64,000 bases of DNA from Yersinia hibernica (GTDB lineage Bacteria; Pseudomonadota; Gammaproteobacteria; Enterobacterales; Enterobacteriaceae), in NCBI RefSeq assembly GCF_004124235.1, contig NZ_CP032487.1, forward strand, positions 62,001 through 126,000, written 5' to 3'. This document shows positions 1-9,471 of the stretch, one piece after another. A model generated the notes under the pieces. The model was given only the letters and a program-made list of their open reading frames with translations, had not been told where the DNA came from and ran no database searches. Each line of letters starts with the position of its first letter. The first letter of the stretch is position 1. A program made the position numbers and the translations under genes.

Positions 1-140
1 TAATAATTCTATGGAAAAATCGATCGTCAAGATGATGTTAGAGTCCTAAAGCTAGACTTGAGCACTATTCCGCCTGATTGCAGAGTGACTTATCGAATGG
101 TAGTTTTTATCTCTATTTTATCTTTTGTTTCAGTGGGATT

Positions 141-605
141 ATGGATATGTGTCTTAATTCGTTCCAATACCGAGCCTGGCTCTTCACGAGTATGGCTGCC
201 ATCGGAATATCACTAAGCGGTTGTATTGATAGAGCAAACCCGGTAAATACAGCAACGGTAAAGGTTCCAGCTCCCCACTGTGTTAAAGGTGAACTGATGA
301 CACAAACAACGCTCTATTTTGGCTCGAACCGACCTCATGGCTCCGTTATTTCATCCACTGAATGGCAGTCTTTTGTTAATAATGATGTGACCAGCCGTTT
401 TAAAGATGGCCTGACAGTAATTGATGCTAAAGGGCAGTGGCTAGGAAATGATGGAAATATAGCCAAAGAAAATAGTAAGATTTTGATACTTATTCACAAA
501 AATGAAAAAGAAACTGCCATTGAAACTTTGCGCTCCCGTTATAAACAGCAGTTTGCGCAAGAGTCTATTATGCGAGTGGATGTTCCTATATGTGTTGATT
601 TCTAA
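141..605 (+). CDS. DUF3574-type putative lipoprotein
   Basis: A 154-residue protein. The N-terminus has a hydrophobic stretch ending in L-S-G-C with Cys at residue 28, a lipobox, so it is probably an outer- or inner-membrane lipoprotein facing the periplasm. The mature part carries the pattern of DUF3574 proteins: a T-x-L-Y-F-G start, then W-Q-x-F-V, R-F-x-D-G-L-T-V and G-Q-W. The function of that family is unknown to me. The ATG at 141 is chosen because it gives a complete signal peptide; an ATG at 147 is equally possible, and the longer frame from 78 would begin with TTG and disturb the signal. It stands alone, convergent with the transporter that follows. Confidence 0.7.
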   Translation: MDMCLNSFQYRAWLFTSMAAIGISLSGCIDRANPVNTATVKVPAPHCVKGELMTQTTLYFGSNRPHGSVISSTEWQSFVNNDVTSRFKDGLTVIDAKGQWLGNDGNIAKENSKILILIHKNEKETAIETLRSRYKQQFAQESIMRVDVPICVDF

Positions 606-703
606 AGGCAAATATTGAGCTTTAGTTTTGGCCTTTTATTTCTCTCATAAGAGGTGAAAAGGCCAGTTATATCATTGATTTTATGCAGTTGAACCGTACT
701 TTC

Positions 704-1888
704 TTATAAAGCAACCCCGGCAATAGTGGCTGAAAGCAAACTGACTAAAGTTGAACCATATACCAATTTTAATCCGAATCGTGAAACCACATTGCCCTGT
801 TGTTCATTCAACCCTTTAATAGCACCCGCTACAATCCCGATTGAAGCAAAATTAGCGAAAGAGACTAAAAATACAGAAAGAATACCCAAACCTCGCGGAG
901 ACATTTCAGCTGCAACTTTTTTCAACTCGATCATAGCTACAAACTCATTTGCTACTAGTTTGGTTGCCATAATACTTCCTGCATGCAGAGCATCTTGAGC
1001 AGGTATGCCAATTAGTAAAGCCAGTGGATAAAATAAATATCCCAGCACCTCTTGAAAACTGATGTGGAATAAAGTACTAAATAAAGCATTAATAGCTGAA
1101 ATTATTGCAATAAACCCGATTAACATTGCAGCTATAATCATCGCAATTTTAAACCCAGCCAGAATATATTCTCCGAGCATTTCAAAAAAACTTTGATCTT
1201 CATGAAGTTTATGTAGCTTTAATTCAGGTTCTTCTGTGACGGGATAAGGGTTAATAATCGAAAGTACAATAAAAGTACTAAACATATTCAGTATCAGTGC
1301 TGTTACCACAAACTTTGGCTCGAGCATGGTCATATAAGCACTGACAATTGACATGGAGACTGTCGACATTGCTGTGGCGGCCATGGTGTACATTCTGCGT
1401 GGAGATATATCAGCTATGATGCCTTTGTACGCAATAAAATTCTCTGATTGCCCCAAGATTAATGTACTTACTGCATTAAAAGATTCTAGTTTTCCCATGC
1501 CATTTACTTTAGATAGCAGAGTACCGATAACCCGTATAATGAGAGGTAATATACGGAAATGCTGTAAAATACCAATCAATGCAGAAACGAAAATGATTGG
1601 GCAAAGAACGTTCAGAAATATAAATGCCAAGCCTTGTTCATTCATCTCACCAAAAACAAAACTGGTGCCTATTGAGGCAAATTTCATCAAGGATTCGAGT
1701 AATCCAGCAAAATATTTAATGGCACCTAATCCACTGTCCGCGTGTAAAAAGAAATAAGCTAGTGCAATCTCTATAATCAGTAACTGAAGAATATAACGAA
1801 GTTTGATGTTTTTACGGTCATGGCTCGCCAGTAAAGCCAAGGCTGCAATAGCAATCAATGCCAAAAGAAAGTGCAGAATCTGCAGCAT
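704..1888 (-). CDS. NupC-family concentrative nucleoside transporter
   Basis: A 394-residue polytopic inner-membrane protein of the CNT family (NupC/NupX type), which imports nucleosides with cations. Length fits (E. coli NupC is about 400 residues). The sequence reads as an N-terminal helix trio, a nucleoside-recognition (gate) region, and the CNT signature [10 protein letters not shown] near the middle, then a hydrophobic C-terminal half. Nucleoside specificity cannot be read, so no symbol is given. It is divergent from rpfF; I saw no convincing CRP or CytR site upstream. Confidence 0.85.
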   Translation of the reverse strand: MLQILHFLLALIAIAALALLASHDRKNIKLRYILQLLIIEIALAYFFLHADSGLGAIKYFAGLLESLMKFASIGTSFVFGEMNEQGLAFIFLNVLCPIIFVSALIGILQHFRILPLIIRVIGTLLSKVNGMGKLESFNAVSTLILGQSENFIAYKGIIADISPRRMYTMAATAMSTVSMSIVSAYMTMLEPKFVVTALILNMFSTFIVLSIINPYPVTEEPELKLHKLHEDQSFFEMLGEYILAGFKIAMIIAAMLIGFIAIISAINALFSTLFHISFQEVLGYLFYPLALLIGIPAQDALHAGSIMATKLVANEFVAMIELKKVAAEMSPRGLGILSVFLVSFANFASIGIVAGAIKGLNEQQGNVVSRFGLKLVYGSTLVSLLSATIAGVAL

Positions 1889-2180
1889 AAGAAATCCGTC
1901 AGGGATAAAATTCAGCCAGCATTTTATCCATATCGGAAGATTTTTTTCATCTGAAATTCTACCCCCTTGAAAATGTATATTCTACAAAGCCTTTAATTAC
2001 GCTTTAAACATACTGGTCGTTTAAATTTTTCCTGCTTTATTCATCATTTATCCATTGGGTGACTCACTATTTATCTGCCAGCTTAAGTTGCCGTAATCAA
2101 GGCAAATGTAGCACTTCCTCAAGAAGGATTAGGCGATAGCACGACTTGTGTTTAACTCACTTATTGGATGGAATATGAAT
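1889..2180. other. Divergent intergenic region, nupC-type gene / rpfF
   Basis: An AT-rich region holding the promoters of two divergent genes. I found no clear operator or terminator. A longer rpfF reading frame opens with GTG at 2148, but it has no convincing ribosome binding site. Confidence 0.5.
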
Positions 2181-3041
2181 ATGATTAATTTGCCTAGCTG
2201 CCGCTCTTTTACTGAAGCCGGTCATCTCTCTCAAATATCGGCTTATTACGAAGAGGGGCGCAATACTTTATGGATGTTACTGCATGCTCATCCTCGCCCT
2301 TGTTTTAACCTGGAGCTAATCGAAAATATTATGACCTTGGCGCAAGCCGCTAAAGAGTCAAAATTACCTATAGATTTTTGGGTCACGGGCTCAGTCGTCC
2401 CCAATATGTTTAATGTCGGAGGGGATTTAAACTTTTTCGCTCAAACAATCAGAAATCATAAACGGGAAGCGCTGATGGCATATGCTCGAGCTTGTGTTGA
2501 TTGTGTGCATGCGGCTTCTCGTGGGTTTGATACTGGCGCTATTTCTATTGCAATGATTGAAGGCAGTGCATTAGGGGGGGGATTTGAAGCGGCATTAGCT
2601 CATCATTTTGTGTTGGCACAAACTACCGCCAGAATGGGGTTTCCAGAGATTGCATTTAATTTATTTCCTGGCATGGGCGGGTATTCACTGGTTGCCAGAA
2701 AAGCAGGTATGAGGGTGGCGGAACAACTGATTTGGACTGGTGAATCTCATGCTGCTGAATGGTATGAGAGCCGTGGTTTAGTCGATAAGTTATTTCAACC
2801 TGGGGATGCTTATCTCGCGACACGGACATTTATAGACACGATCAGACCTAAGCTTAATGGTATGAGGGCAATGATTCGAGTTCGGCAGCGTGTTTTACAA
2901 TTAACACGTTCAGAGTTAATGGATATTACAGAAGATTGGGTTGATTCTGCATTTTCTATTGAGCCGAAAGATATCACTTATATTGAACGGTTGGTTATGT
3001 TGCAAGACCGGCATACTTCAGGAATACCAAAGGCAATATAG
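2181..3041 (+). CDS. rpfF: RpfF-type DSF synthase (crotonase fold)
   Basis: A 286-residue enoyl-CoA hydratase/isomerase-fold protein of the RpfF group, which makes cis-2-unsaturated fatty acids (diffusible signal factors) from acyl-ACP by dehydratase and thioesterase steps. Two glutamates, in G-G-G-F-E-A-A-L (Glu136) and G-F-P-E-I-A-F (Glu156), are 20 residues apart, the same spacing as catalytic Glu141 and Glu161 of Xanthomonas RpfF. The neighbouring convergent gene, only 10 bp away, is the cognate receptor type RpfR, which strongly supports the call over a general crotonase. The ATG at 2181 has GGATGGA eight bases upstream; ATG 2175 and GTG 2148 are alternatives. A run of eight Gs (2574-2581) encodes the Gly-Gly-Gly of the catalytic motif. 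Confidence 0.85.
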   Translation: MINLPSCRSFTEAGHLSQISAYYEEGRNTLWMLLHAHPRPCFNLELIENIMTLAQAAKESKLPIDFWVTGSVVPNMFNVGGDLNFFAQTIRNHKREALMAYARACVDCVHAASRGFDTGAISIAMIEGSALGGGFEAALAHHFVLAQTTARMGFPEIAFNLFPGMGGYSLVARKAGMRVAEQLIWTGESHAAEWYESRGLVDKLFQPGDAYLATRTFIDTIRPKLNGMRAMIRVRQRVLQLTRSELMDITEDWVDSAFSIEPKDITYIERLVMLQDRHTSGIPKAI

Positions 3042-3051
3042 TTTTTTGCAC

Positions 3052-5046
3052 CTAATCGAGTAAAAGGTAAGGATGTTGTGTTACCAGCCAATGCTCCAGT
3101 TCATCTGCGGGCATTGGCTTGGCGTAAAGAAACCCTTGTTTTTCATCAATGCCAATAGAGTCCAGGAATTCTTCCTCCTCTTTAGTTTCTACTCCCTCAG
3201 CAATCACCCGCATGTTAAGTGCCTCGGCGACAACAATAATGGCTCGCACCAAGGATTGTGAAATAGGATTAATATCAATATGGCGAACAAAACTTTGATC
3301 CAGTTTAATGGCATCAATGGGGATACGCGCTAACTGGGAAAGTGAAGAATAGCCCGTACCAAAATCATCTAAATGAACTTGAGCACCTAAGTGCCGTAGT
3401 TGCTTTATTATATTAATCGCGGCATCTTCATTATCAATTAAGCAACTCTCAGTTAATTCGACATCCACCAGACTTGAAGCCAGTTCACTGGCTTCAAGGG
3501 ATTCAATAAAACTAGTGACGATAGCTTCATCAATCAATTGCCGAGCAGAAACATTTACTGCAATACGCAGATTAATGCCACGTTTTTTCCAATCCACGGC
3601 TTGTTGCATTGATGTTTGCAGTACCCATCTACCCAAAGGCCTGATAAGCCCAGATTCTTCTGCATATGAGATAAACTCTAGGGGGGCAATTAAACCTCGT
3701 TCCGGTGATAGCCATCTGACGAGGGCTTCGACACTGTGTACTTTTCCTGTTTTGGTGGATATTTTGGGTTGGTAAAAGACTTGTAATTGATACTGCTCTA
3801 GACCTTTACGTAAATTGGTATCGAGCCAAACATATTCTGATACTTTTTTATTCATCTGTTGCGAGAAGATGGAATAGGTTTGTTTTCCATGTTCTTTCGC
3901 TGTGTACATGGCTGTATCTGCACTACGTATAATATTTTCCAGTGTGTCACCATGTTCTGGACATAGCGCAAGACCAATTGAACAGCCGGTATATACCTCA
4001 ATTAATCCAACTCTAAACGGCAATTTCATGCGGTTGAGAATTCGTTGTGTAGTGGTTTCAAGTAAATCCATGGTGGCGTTTTCGACGAGAATAATAAACT
4101 CATCTCCACCTAGCCGGGCAAGCATTTCGTTATCACTCAAACAACTTAAAATAGCGAGTGAGACATCTTTTAGTAATCGGTCACCAAACATATGACCATA
4201 ATGGTCATTCACTTTTTTGAAGTTATCGAGATCGAGATAAATAACCCCCACAGAAGTCTCACCACGGGTTTGGATTGCACTGTTAATACGTTCATGAATT
4301 GCATGGCGGTTAGGTAAACCAGTAATCATATCGGTATTGGCTAAAATCCTAAGGCGCTCTTGGGCGCGTCGCTCCTTGGTAATATCTGTACCGGAACAGA
4401 TAAGATAGCGCTCGTTTTTTCCACTGCCGCTACGAACGAATTTATTGCGGAATAAAAAGAGACGCTTCCCCTTGACGGTATTTACCCAACGCTCAACTTC
4501 ATAAGATGCGCCGCGCTGAAAAAATCCCTCAATATTTTTCCGTGATGATGCCCCTTCCTTGGCTGTCATAAACAAGTCGTAGACATTTTTGCCAATAACA
4601 TCCTGCTCTTTCTTGCCAGTATATTCTTCGCTAAGGTGGTTAAAACGTTGTACGCAGCCATCTTTATCAAGAATAACAATAACTGAGTTAGCTTCAGAAA
4701 CGACTTGTTCTGCAAAAGAAAGGCCCATGACTAAATCACGAGCGACAGATTCCGTATCAGCATAGGCTGAGGCTGTGCCACCCCACTCTTTGTCATTAAT
4801 TTTTCGGCCGACAAGGTGTAAATGAAGGGGATGACCGTAAATCTCAACTTCAATATCTAAACTGGCAGTAATACCGGTTAAGCCCCGAATTTTCCTTGTT
4901 TGAACAGAATTGAGGGGAAGTGCAATATTTGTTGTCTCTTTAATTGCAGACAACTCCAAAGCTTGGCTATCAAAAGCAAGCCGCCAAAAGGGGCTATTAG
5001 TACCAAAGTAGGTATTAAGGATCGACGTGTCTTGATTTTCGAACAT
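3052..5046 (-). CDS. rpfR: RpfR/PdeR-type DSF receptor, PAS-GGDEF-EAL
   Basis: A 664-residue cytoplasmic protein with no membrane segment. Order: N-terminal region of about 95 residues (the RpfF-interaction domain in this family), PAS domain about 105-225 (DSF-binding in homologs), GGDEF about 235-390 with intact G-G-D-E-F at 313-317, and EAL about 405-655 with E-A-L at 440-442, N-V-S at 498-500, D-D-F-G-T-G-Y at 560-566 and E-G-V-E at 617-620. All key EAL residues look present, so c-di-GMP phosphodiesterase activity is expected; signal binding stimulates it in Burkholderia and Cronobacter. No RxxD inhibitory site precedes GGDEF. E. coli PdeR (YciR) has the same length and architecture but no rpfF beside it. 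Start ATG has AGGGGA six bases upstream. Confidence 0.9.
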   Translation of the reverse strand: MFENQDTSILNTYFGTNSPFWRLAFDSQALELSAIKETTNIALPLNSVQTRKIRGLTGITASLDIEVEIYGHPLHLHLVGRKINDKEWGGTASAYADTESVARDLVMGLSFAEQVVSEANSVIVILDKDGCVQRFNHLSEEYTGKKEQDVIGKNVYDLFMTAKEGASSRKNIEGFFQRGASYEVERWVNTVKGKRLFLFRNKFVRSGSGKNERYLICSGTDITKERRAQERLRILANTDMITGLPNRHAIHERINSAIQTRGETSVGVIYLDLDNFKKVNDHYGHMFGDRLLKDVSLAILSCLSDNEMLARLGGDEFIILVENATMDLLETTTQRILNRMKLPFRVGLIEVYTGCSIGLALCPEHGDTLENIIRSADTAMYTAKEHGKQTYSIFSQQMNKKVSEYVWLDTNLRKGLEQYQLQVFYQPKISTKTGKVHSVEALVRWLSPERGLIAPLEFISYAEESGLIRPLGRWVLQTSMQQAVDWKKRGINLRIAVNVSARQLIDEAIVTSFIESLEASELASSLVDVELTESCLIDNEDAAINIIKQLRHLGAQVHLDDFGTGYSSLSQLARIPIDAIKLDQSFVRHIDINPISQSLVRAIIVVAEALNMRVIAEGVETKEEEEFLDSIGIDEKQGFLYAKPMPADELEHWLVTQHPYLLLD

Positions 5047-5723
5047 ATGCGATCCCCTAAAAGTGTATATGTATTTTTTACTTACCTTAGCCAGAAAATG
5101 AGCTGATCCTATTTCTAGCTTTCCCAGTCATGATAGTCATCCTGACTTCTGGAGCATGACTTTACAGCGAGTACCCAACCAATAAAGTATATGTGTAATT
5201 TATTCATACCAGATCGTAGATAGTCGCGATAATCATTTTAAATGCGCTATCTGCTCTCTGGCTGTGATAAAAGTTAAGCATGAAAAAAATAAAATGCACT
5301 ATTTTTATATTGTTATGCTCATTTAGGTAAATTCCTAAAGTAGTAAAGAAAAGGTGGGAAACAGTTTACCGGGGCGTGTAGCGGGAGATATTTATCTATT
5401 AAGGGATTGTTATCTACCACTACAGTTAACTGTATATACATTATCCTAGCTGACTATATGTATGGCGTTATTCACAGTCTTTTGGGGCCTGATGTTGTGG
5501 TTAGTACTGCATAACGAGTGTGGAATAATATCGCCGTTAAAATTTGAGAAAAAGCGGTCAGAGAAACGTATTTGTTTCTAACCGAGGCAGATATTCATAA
5601 AGTGCGGTTTTGCAACAACGGTTCGTTCAGGAGGGGGGCTTTTCTACTGATTCATTTGGCATATGCCGAGTAATAAAACCCCGGATTGCTCCGGGGCCGG
5701 GTAAAACTTATGAATAAATATCA
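5047..5723. other. 677-bp gene-free region between rpfR and yicC
   Basis: It holds the rpfR promoter side, a 16-codon frame at 5280 that looks like a lipoprotein signal sequence cut by a stop, a perfect 14-bp palindrome (5421-5434) overlapping a LexA-like half site, and the yicC terminator. E. coli carries the SOS gene dinD beside yicC, so part of this may be what remains of another gene. No full coding region is visible. Confidence 0.6.
5677..5700 (-). terminator. Rho-independent terminator of yicC
   Basis: On the minus strand CCCCGGA, GCAA loop, TCCGGGG, then TTTTATT. It lies 24 bp past the yicC stop. Confidence 0.85.
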
Positions 5724-6587
5724 TTACTCGATGTTTTGAATCTGTTCGCGCATCTGCTCGATAAGCACTTTCAACTCAATGGCAGAATTAGTGACCTCGG
5801 CATTGATAGATTTTGATGCCAGCGTATTCGACTCGCGGTTAAATTCCTGCATCATGAAATCAAGACGGCGACCAACGGCCTCTTTCTTCTTCAGAATATT
5901 GTGTGTTTCTTTGACGTGCGCTTCCAGGCGATCCAGCTCTTCAGCCACATCGACACGCTGCGCCATCAGCACCAATTCCTGCTCCAGACGAGTATTTTCC
6001 AACTGAACCTGTGCTTCTTCAAGCTTGCTCAGCAACCGCTCACGTTGCCACTGCAAGATGTTTGGCATATGCGCCCGGACTTTAACCACTTCTGCACTAA
6101 CGCCGTCAAGTCGCTGTTCAATAAGGGCTTTCAGAGCAGCGCCCTCAGTTTCGCGCGAAATGATAAAGTCATCTAGCACAATATCCAGTGCCTGCATCAG
6201 CTCGGTACTGATAGCGTCCAAATCTTGTTCTTCAGCGGCCATTACTCCCGGCCAGCGCAAGATATCGACCGGATTGATTTCACCTTCGTCACTTTGCATT
6301 TTGACCCAGTTGCCAGCTTCAACTAACTGTTTTGCCAGTTTTTCATTAAGGATCAAAGAACTTTGTGTGCTGGTATCCAGTTCGAAACGCAAGTTACACT
6401 CAATCTTGCCACGCGTTAAACGGCCGCGAATACGTTCACGGATGACGGGCTCCAGACTGCGGAACTGTTCTGGTAAGCGAATATAAGTTTCTAAGTAACG
6501 TTGGTTAACGGAACGCAGCTCCCAGGCTGCGCTACCCCATTCACCCTTAATGTCACGCCGGGCGTAGGCGGTCATGCTGCGGATCAT
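5724..6587 (-). CDS. yicC: YicC-family endoribonuclease
   Basis: A 287-residue protein of the YicC/YloC family, the same length as E. coli YicC. It starts M-I-R-S-M-T-A-Y-A-R, the conserved family N-terminus, and ends with the DUF1732-type C-terminal segment containing D-F-M-M-Q-E-F-N-R-E and N-T-L-x-S-K. E. coli YicC has been described as an RNase that affects RyhB turnover; that role is inherited from homologs, not visible here. It is divergent from rph, as in E. coli. Confidence 0.95.
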   Translation of the reverse strand: MIRSMTAYARRDIKGEWGSAAWELRSVNQRYLETYIRLPEQFRSLEPVIRERIRGRLTRGKIECNLRFELDTSTQSSLILNEKLAKQLVEAGNWVKMQSDEGEINPVDILRWPGVMAAEEQDLDAISTELMQALDIVLDDFIISRETEGAALKALIEQRLDGVSAEVVKVRAHMPNILQWQRERLLSKLEEAQVQLENTRLEQELVLMAQRVDVAEELDRLEAHVKETHNILKKKEAVGRRLDFMMQEFNRESNTLASKSINAEVTNSAIELKVLIEQMREQIQNIE

Positions 6588-6713
6588 TGTTGCGTACCCG
6601 TTTTAAAGAAAAGATGCAGGGATTATAGCCTCCGAGGCGCAGGCAGGATAGGCTTTACATCACTAAGGCCGTATAATGCGCGACCAATATCGATTTAAAG
6701 CCGGAGAAAGCCC

Positions 6714-7430
6714 ATGCGTCCAGCAGACCGAGCAGCACAACAAGTCCGCCCATTGACCCTGACCCGTAATTACACGAAACACGCTGAAGGTTCCGTGTTG
6801 GTTGAGTTTGGCGATACCAAAGTATTGTGCACCGCCACGGTTGAAGAGGGTGTTCCGCGTTTTTTAAAAGGCCAAGGCCAGGGCTGGATAACCGCTGAAT
6901 ATGGCATGTTGCCGCGTTCTACCCACAGCCGTAATGCGCGCGAAGCTGCAAAAGGTAAACAAGGTGGCCGCACTTTAGAAATTCAACGCCTGATTGCTCG
7001 CTCTTTACGTGCCGCGGTGGATTTGAAGAAGCTGGGTGAATTCACCATCACTTTAGACTGCGATGTCTTGCAGGCTGATGGTGGCACCCGTACTGCCTCA
7101 ATCAGTGGCGCTTGTGTGGCATTGGCTGATGCACTGAACAAATTGGTGGCCAGCGGCAAATTGAAGGCGAACCCAATGAAAGGGCTGGTGGCCGCGGTTT
7201 CTGTTGGTATCGTTAAAGGTGAAGCCCTTTGCGACCTGGAATATGTAGAAGATTCTGCGGCAGAAACGGATATGAATGTGGTTATGATGGAAGATGGTCG
7301 GATGATTGAGGTGCAAGGCACCGCTGAAGGTGAGCCGTTCAGCCATGAAGAGTTACTGGCGTTGTTGGATTTGGCCCGGGGAGGGATAGAAACTATCTTC
7401 CAGGCGCAGAAGGCGGCGTTAGAACAATAA
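6714..7430 (+). CDS. rph: Ribonuclease PH
   Basis: A 238-residue phosphorolytic 3'-5' exoribonuclease that trims tRNA 3' ends, using phosphate and releasing nucleoside diphosphates. It is full length with the start M-R-P-A-D-R-A, the R-x-x-R-E-A segment and the G-T-A-E-G-E-P-F-S segment near the C-terminus. The frame is intact; the common E. coli K-12 laboratory allele is frameshifted and polar on pyrE. The start has GGAGA upstream. It is the first gene of the rph-pyrE operon, and translation to its very end matters for the pyrE attenuator that follows nine bases after the stop. Confidence 0.97.
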
Positions 7431-7438
7431 TTGATTTA

Positions 7439-7464
7439 GGCGACTTGCTAGTCGCCTTTTTTTT
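7439..7464 (+). terminator. pyrE attenuator
   Basis: GGCGAC, six-base loop, GTCGCC and eight Ts, directly after the rph stop and 118 bp before pyrE. In E. coli low UTP slows RNA polymerase so ribosomes finishing rph prevent this hairpin forming. The same placement here argues for the same control. Confidence 0.85.
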
Positions 7465-7581
7465 GCCCGCTTATCAAGGAGTCATACCGGTATAGCGGTA
7501 GTGAATCAGGTTTGTGGTGGAACAAATTAATAAACCCAGTGATTAACGAAAGCGATCACAATCTGGAAAGGAGAAGTACCA

Positions 7582-8223
7582 ATGAAAGCCTATCAGCGCG
7601 AGTTTATCGAGTTTGCGCTTAACAAGCAGGTGTTGAAGTTCGGCGAATTTACCCTAAAGTCAGGGCGGATTAGCCCCTATTTCTTTAATGCAGGGTTGTT
7701 TAATACCGGGCTTGATCTGGCAAAACTCGGGCGCTTTTATGCTGCGGCATTGATGGATTGTGGCGTGGAGTTTGATCTCTTGTTCGGGCCTGCTTATAAA
7801 GGCATCCCGATTGCGACCACCACTGCTGTTGCATTGGCAGAACATCATGCGCGCGATGTGCCTTACTGCTTTAACCGCAAAGAAGCGAAAGACCACGGCG
7901 AGGGCGGTAGTTTGGTCGGAAGCCCATTACAGGGCCGAGTCATGCTAGTGGATGATGTTATAACGGCTGGCACTGCAATTCGTGAATCAATGGAAATTAT
8001 CAATGCACAGGGCGCGACTCTGGCTGGCGTGATGATTTCATTAGATCGCCAAGAACGTGGCCGTGGTGAGATTTCTGCGATTCAGGAAGTTGAGCGCGAT
8101 TATCACTGCCAAGTGATTTCTATTGTGACCCTGCAAGATGTTATCAGTTATCTGGCAGAGAAACCTGAAATGGCTGACCATTTAGCTGCGGTACGCCAGT
8201 ATCGTGAACAATACGGTGTTTAG
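7582..8223 (+). CDS. pyrE: Orotate phosphoribosyltransferase
   Basis: A 213-residue enzyme, the same length as E. coli PyrE. It converts orotate plus PRPP to OMP in pyrimidine synthesis. The PRPP-binding motif [13 protein letters not shown] is intact in the second half, and the catalytic-loop segment with [10 protein letters not shown] precedes it. An AGGAGAAG ribosome binding site lies nine bases before the ATG. It is co-transcribed with rph through an attenuator and ends in a shared bidirectional terminator facing slmA. Confidence 0.98.
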   Translation: MKAYQREFIEFALNKQVLKFGEFTLKSGRISPYFFNAGLFNTGLDLAKLGRFYAAALMDCGVEFDLLFGPAYKGIPIATTTAVALAEHHARDVPYCFNRKEAKDHGEGGSLVGSPLQGRVMLVDDVITAGTAIRESMEIINAQGATLAGVMISLDRQERGRGEISAIQEVERDYHCQVISIVTLQDVISYLAEKPEMADHLAAVRQYREQYGV

Positions 8224-8243
8224 TATTTTCTAAATCAAGAATA

Positions 8244-8270
8244 CAAAAAAGGGCCTTATGGCCCTTTTTA
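8244..8270. terminator. Bidirectional terminator, pyrE / slmA
   Basis: AAAAAGGGCC, TTAT loop, GGCCCTTTTT between two convergent genes; T tracts are present in both directions. Confidence 0.9.
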
Positions 8271-8295
8271 TATAGCTATTACAATGAGTTGTGGC

Positions 8296-8892
8296 TTACT
8301 GCAATTGAGCCACAATCAGTGGCCAGCGGGCATCAAACTCTTGTGTTGGTCGGTAACGGAATTCTGAACGAACAAAGCGTGAGAGCATCCCTTCACAAAA
8401 TGCCAGTAACTGTGTTGCTAGCAGGGCTTCATCATGGATAAAACCTTGCCCATCACGCAGTTTTTTCTCGCGTAGAACCTGGCGCAGCTGCACTTCGATT
8501 CGTTCAAATAACTGGTTAATCCGCCCTTGCAAGCGGTCTTGTTCGAACATCAATGCATGCCCAGTCATGATGCGAGTTAGCCCTGGATTGCGTTCTGCAA
8601 ACCCTAATACCAGCAGCAGGATCAGCCGGAGGCGATTAAACGTCTCTTTTTCATCCTGCAGAATTAAATTAATGCGGGACATCAGACTGTCTTCAATAAA
8701 CTCGATCAGGCTATCAAACATCCGCGTTTTGCTGGGGAAATGCCGATAAAGCGCGGCTTCCGAAACCCCCACATTTGCGGCGAGTTTGGCGGTAGTAATG
8801 CGTTGGCTGCCATCGCTGGATTCCAGCATTTGCGCTAAAGCCTGCAAAATTTCCTCGCGCCTATTCCTTTTCGTATTTTCTTTTTCTGCCAT
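8296..8892 (-). CDS. slmA: Nucleoid occlusion factor SlmA (TetR family)
   Basis: A 198-residue TetR-family DNA-binding protein that binds SlmA sites over the chromosome and antagonises FtsZ polymerisation on the nucleoid. The N-terminal helix-turn-helix lies at about residues 30-55 ([22 protein letters not shown]). The ATG at 8892, beginning M-A-E-K-E-N-T-K, gives the E. coli length; the longer frame adds 19 unlikely residues. It follows dut and coaBC in the usual coaBC-dut-slmA order. Confidence 0.96.
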   Translation of the reverse strand: MAEKENTKRNRREEILQALAQMLESSDGSQRITTAKLAANVGVSEAALYRHFPSKTRMFDSLIEFIEDSLMSRINLILQDEKETFNRLRLILLLVLGFAERNPGLTRIMTGHALMFEQDRLQGRINQLFERIEVQLRQVLREKKLRDGQGFIHDEALLATQLLAFCEGMLSRFVRSEFRYRPTQEFDARWPLIVAQLQ

Positions 8893-9012
8893 GTCCGAGT
8901 AGACCCTTGCTAAAAATGACTTAATAACAGAAACCCAAATACCGGCCACACTGAGGTTAGGCCCCGGCGGCTTATGTGATAGCTTTTTTACGGTATCGAG
9001 GTCTAGGGTAGG

Positions 9013-9471
9013 TTATTGGCGCCCAGAATGACCAAAACCACCGGTACCACGTTCACTAAGATCAAAATCTTCAACCAGATTGAATTCTGCTTGTACAACA
9101 GGAACAAACACCATTTGTGCAATACGTTCGCCTGGCTCGATAGTGAAAGGTTGTTGACCACGGTTCCAAACTGAGACCATCAACTGACCTTGATAATCAG
9201 AGTCAATCAGCCCGACCAGATTACCTAATACTACCCCATGCTTATGCCCAAGCCCTGATCGCGGCAAAATAACCGCAGCCAGTGCGCTATCGCCGATATG
9301 TATCGCCAAGCCCGTAGGTAACAAGGTTGTTTGCCCTGGCTGTAAATCCACGGCGTCACTTAGACAGGCGCGTAAATCCAGGCCAGCAGAGCCTTCTGTT
9401 GCATAAGTTGGTAAGGGAAATTCATTGCCAACACGTGGGTCCAGAATTTTAATGTCGATTTTTTTCATCAT
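9013..9471 (-). CDS. dut: dUTP diphosphatase
   Basis: A 152-residue trimeric dUTPase that hydrolyses dUTP to dUMP and pyrophosphate, keeping uracil out of DNA and feeding thymidylate synthesis. The five family motifs can be read: [33 protein letters not shown], and the C-terminal R-G-x-G-G-F-G-H-S-G. The start M-M-K-K-I-D matches E. coli. Its first 23 bases overlap the end of coaBC, so the two are translated from one message. Confidence 0.97.
   Translation of the reverse strand: MMKKIDIKILDPRVGNEFPLPTYATEGSAGLDLRACLSDAVDLQPGQTTLLPTGLAIHIGDSALAAVILPRSGLGHKHGVVLGNLVGLIDSDYQGQLMVSVWNRGQQPFTIEPGERIAQMVFVPVVQAEFNLVEDFDLSERGTGGFGHSGRQ

Noticed and set aside
1..77. End of a preceding gene
   Set aside because: A short open frame stops at about 49, but it is too short to identify or distinguish from chance.
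630..664. Inverted repeat GGCCTTTT / AAAAGGCC between the lipoprotein and transporter genes
   Set aside because: A perfect 8-bp stem but no T tract after it in either direction; not called a terminator.
2148..2180. N-terminal extension of rpfF from GTG
   Set aside because: No ribosome site; ATG 2181 has GGATGGA at good spacing and fits family length.
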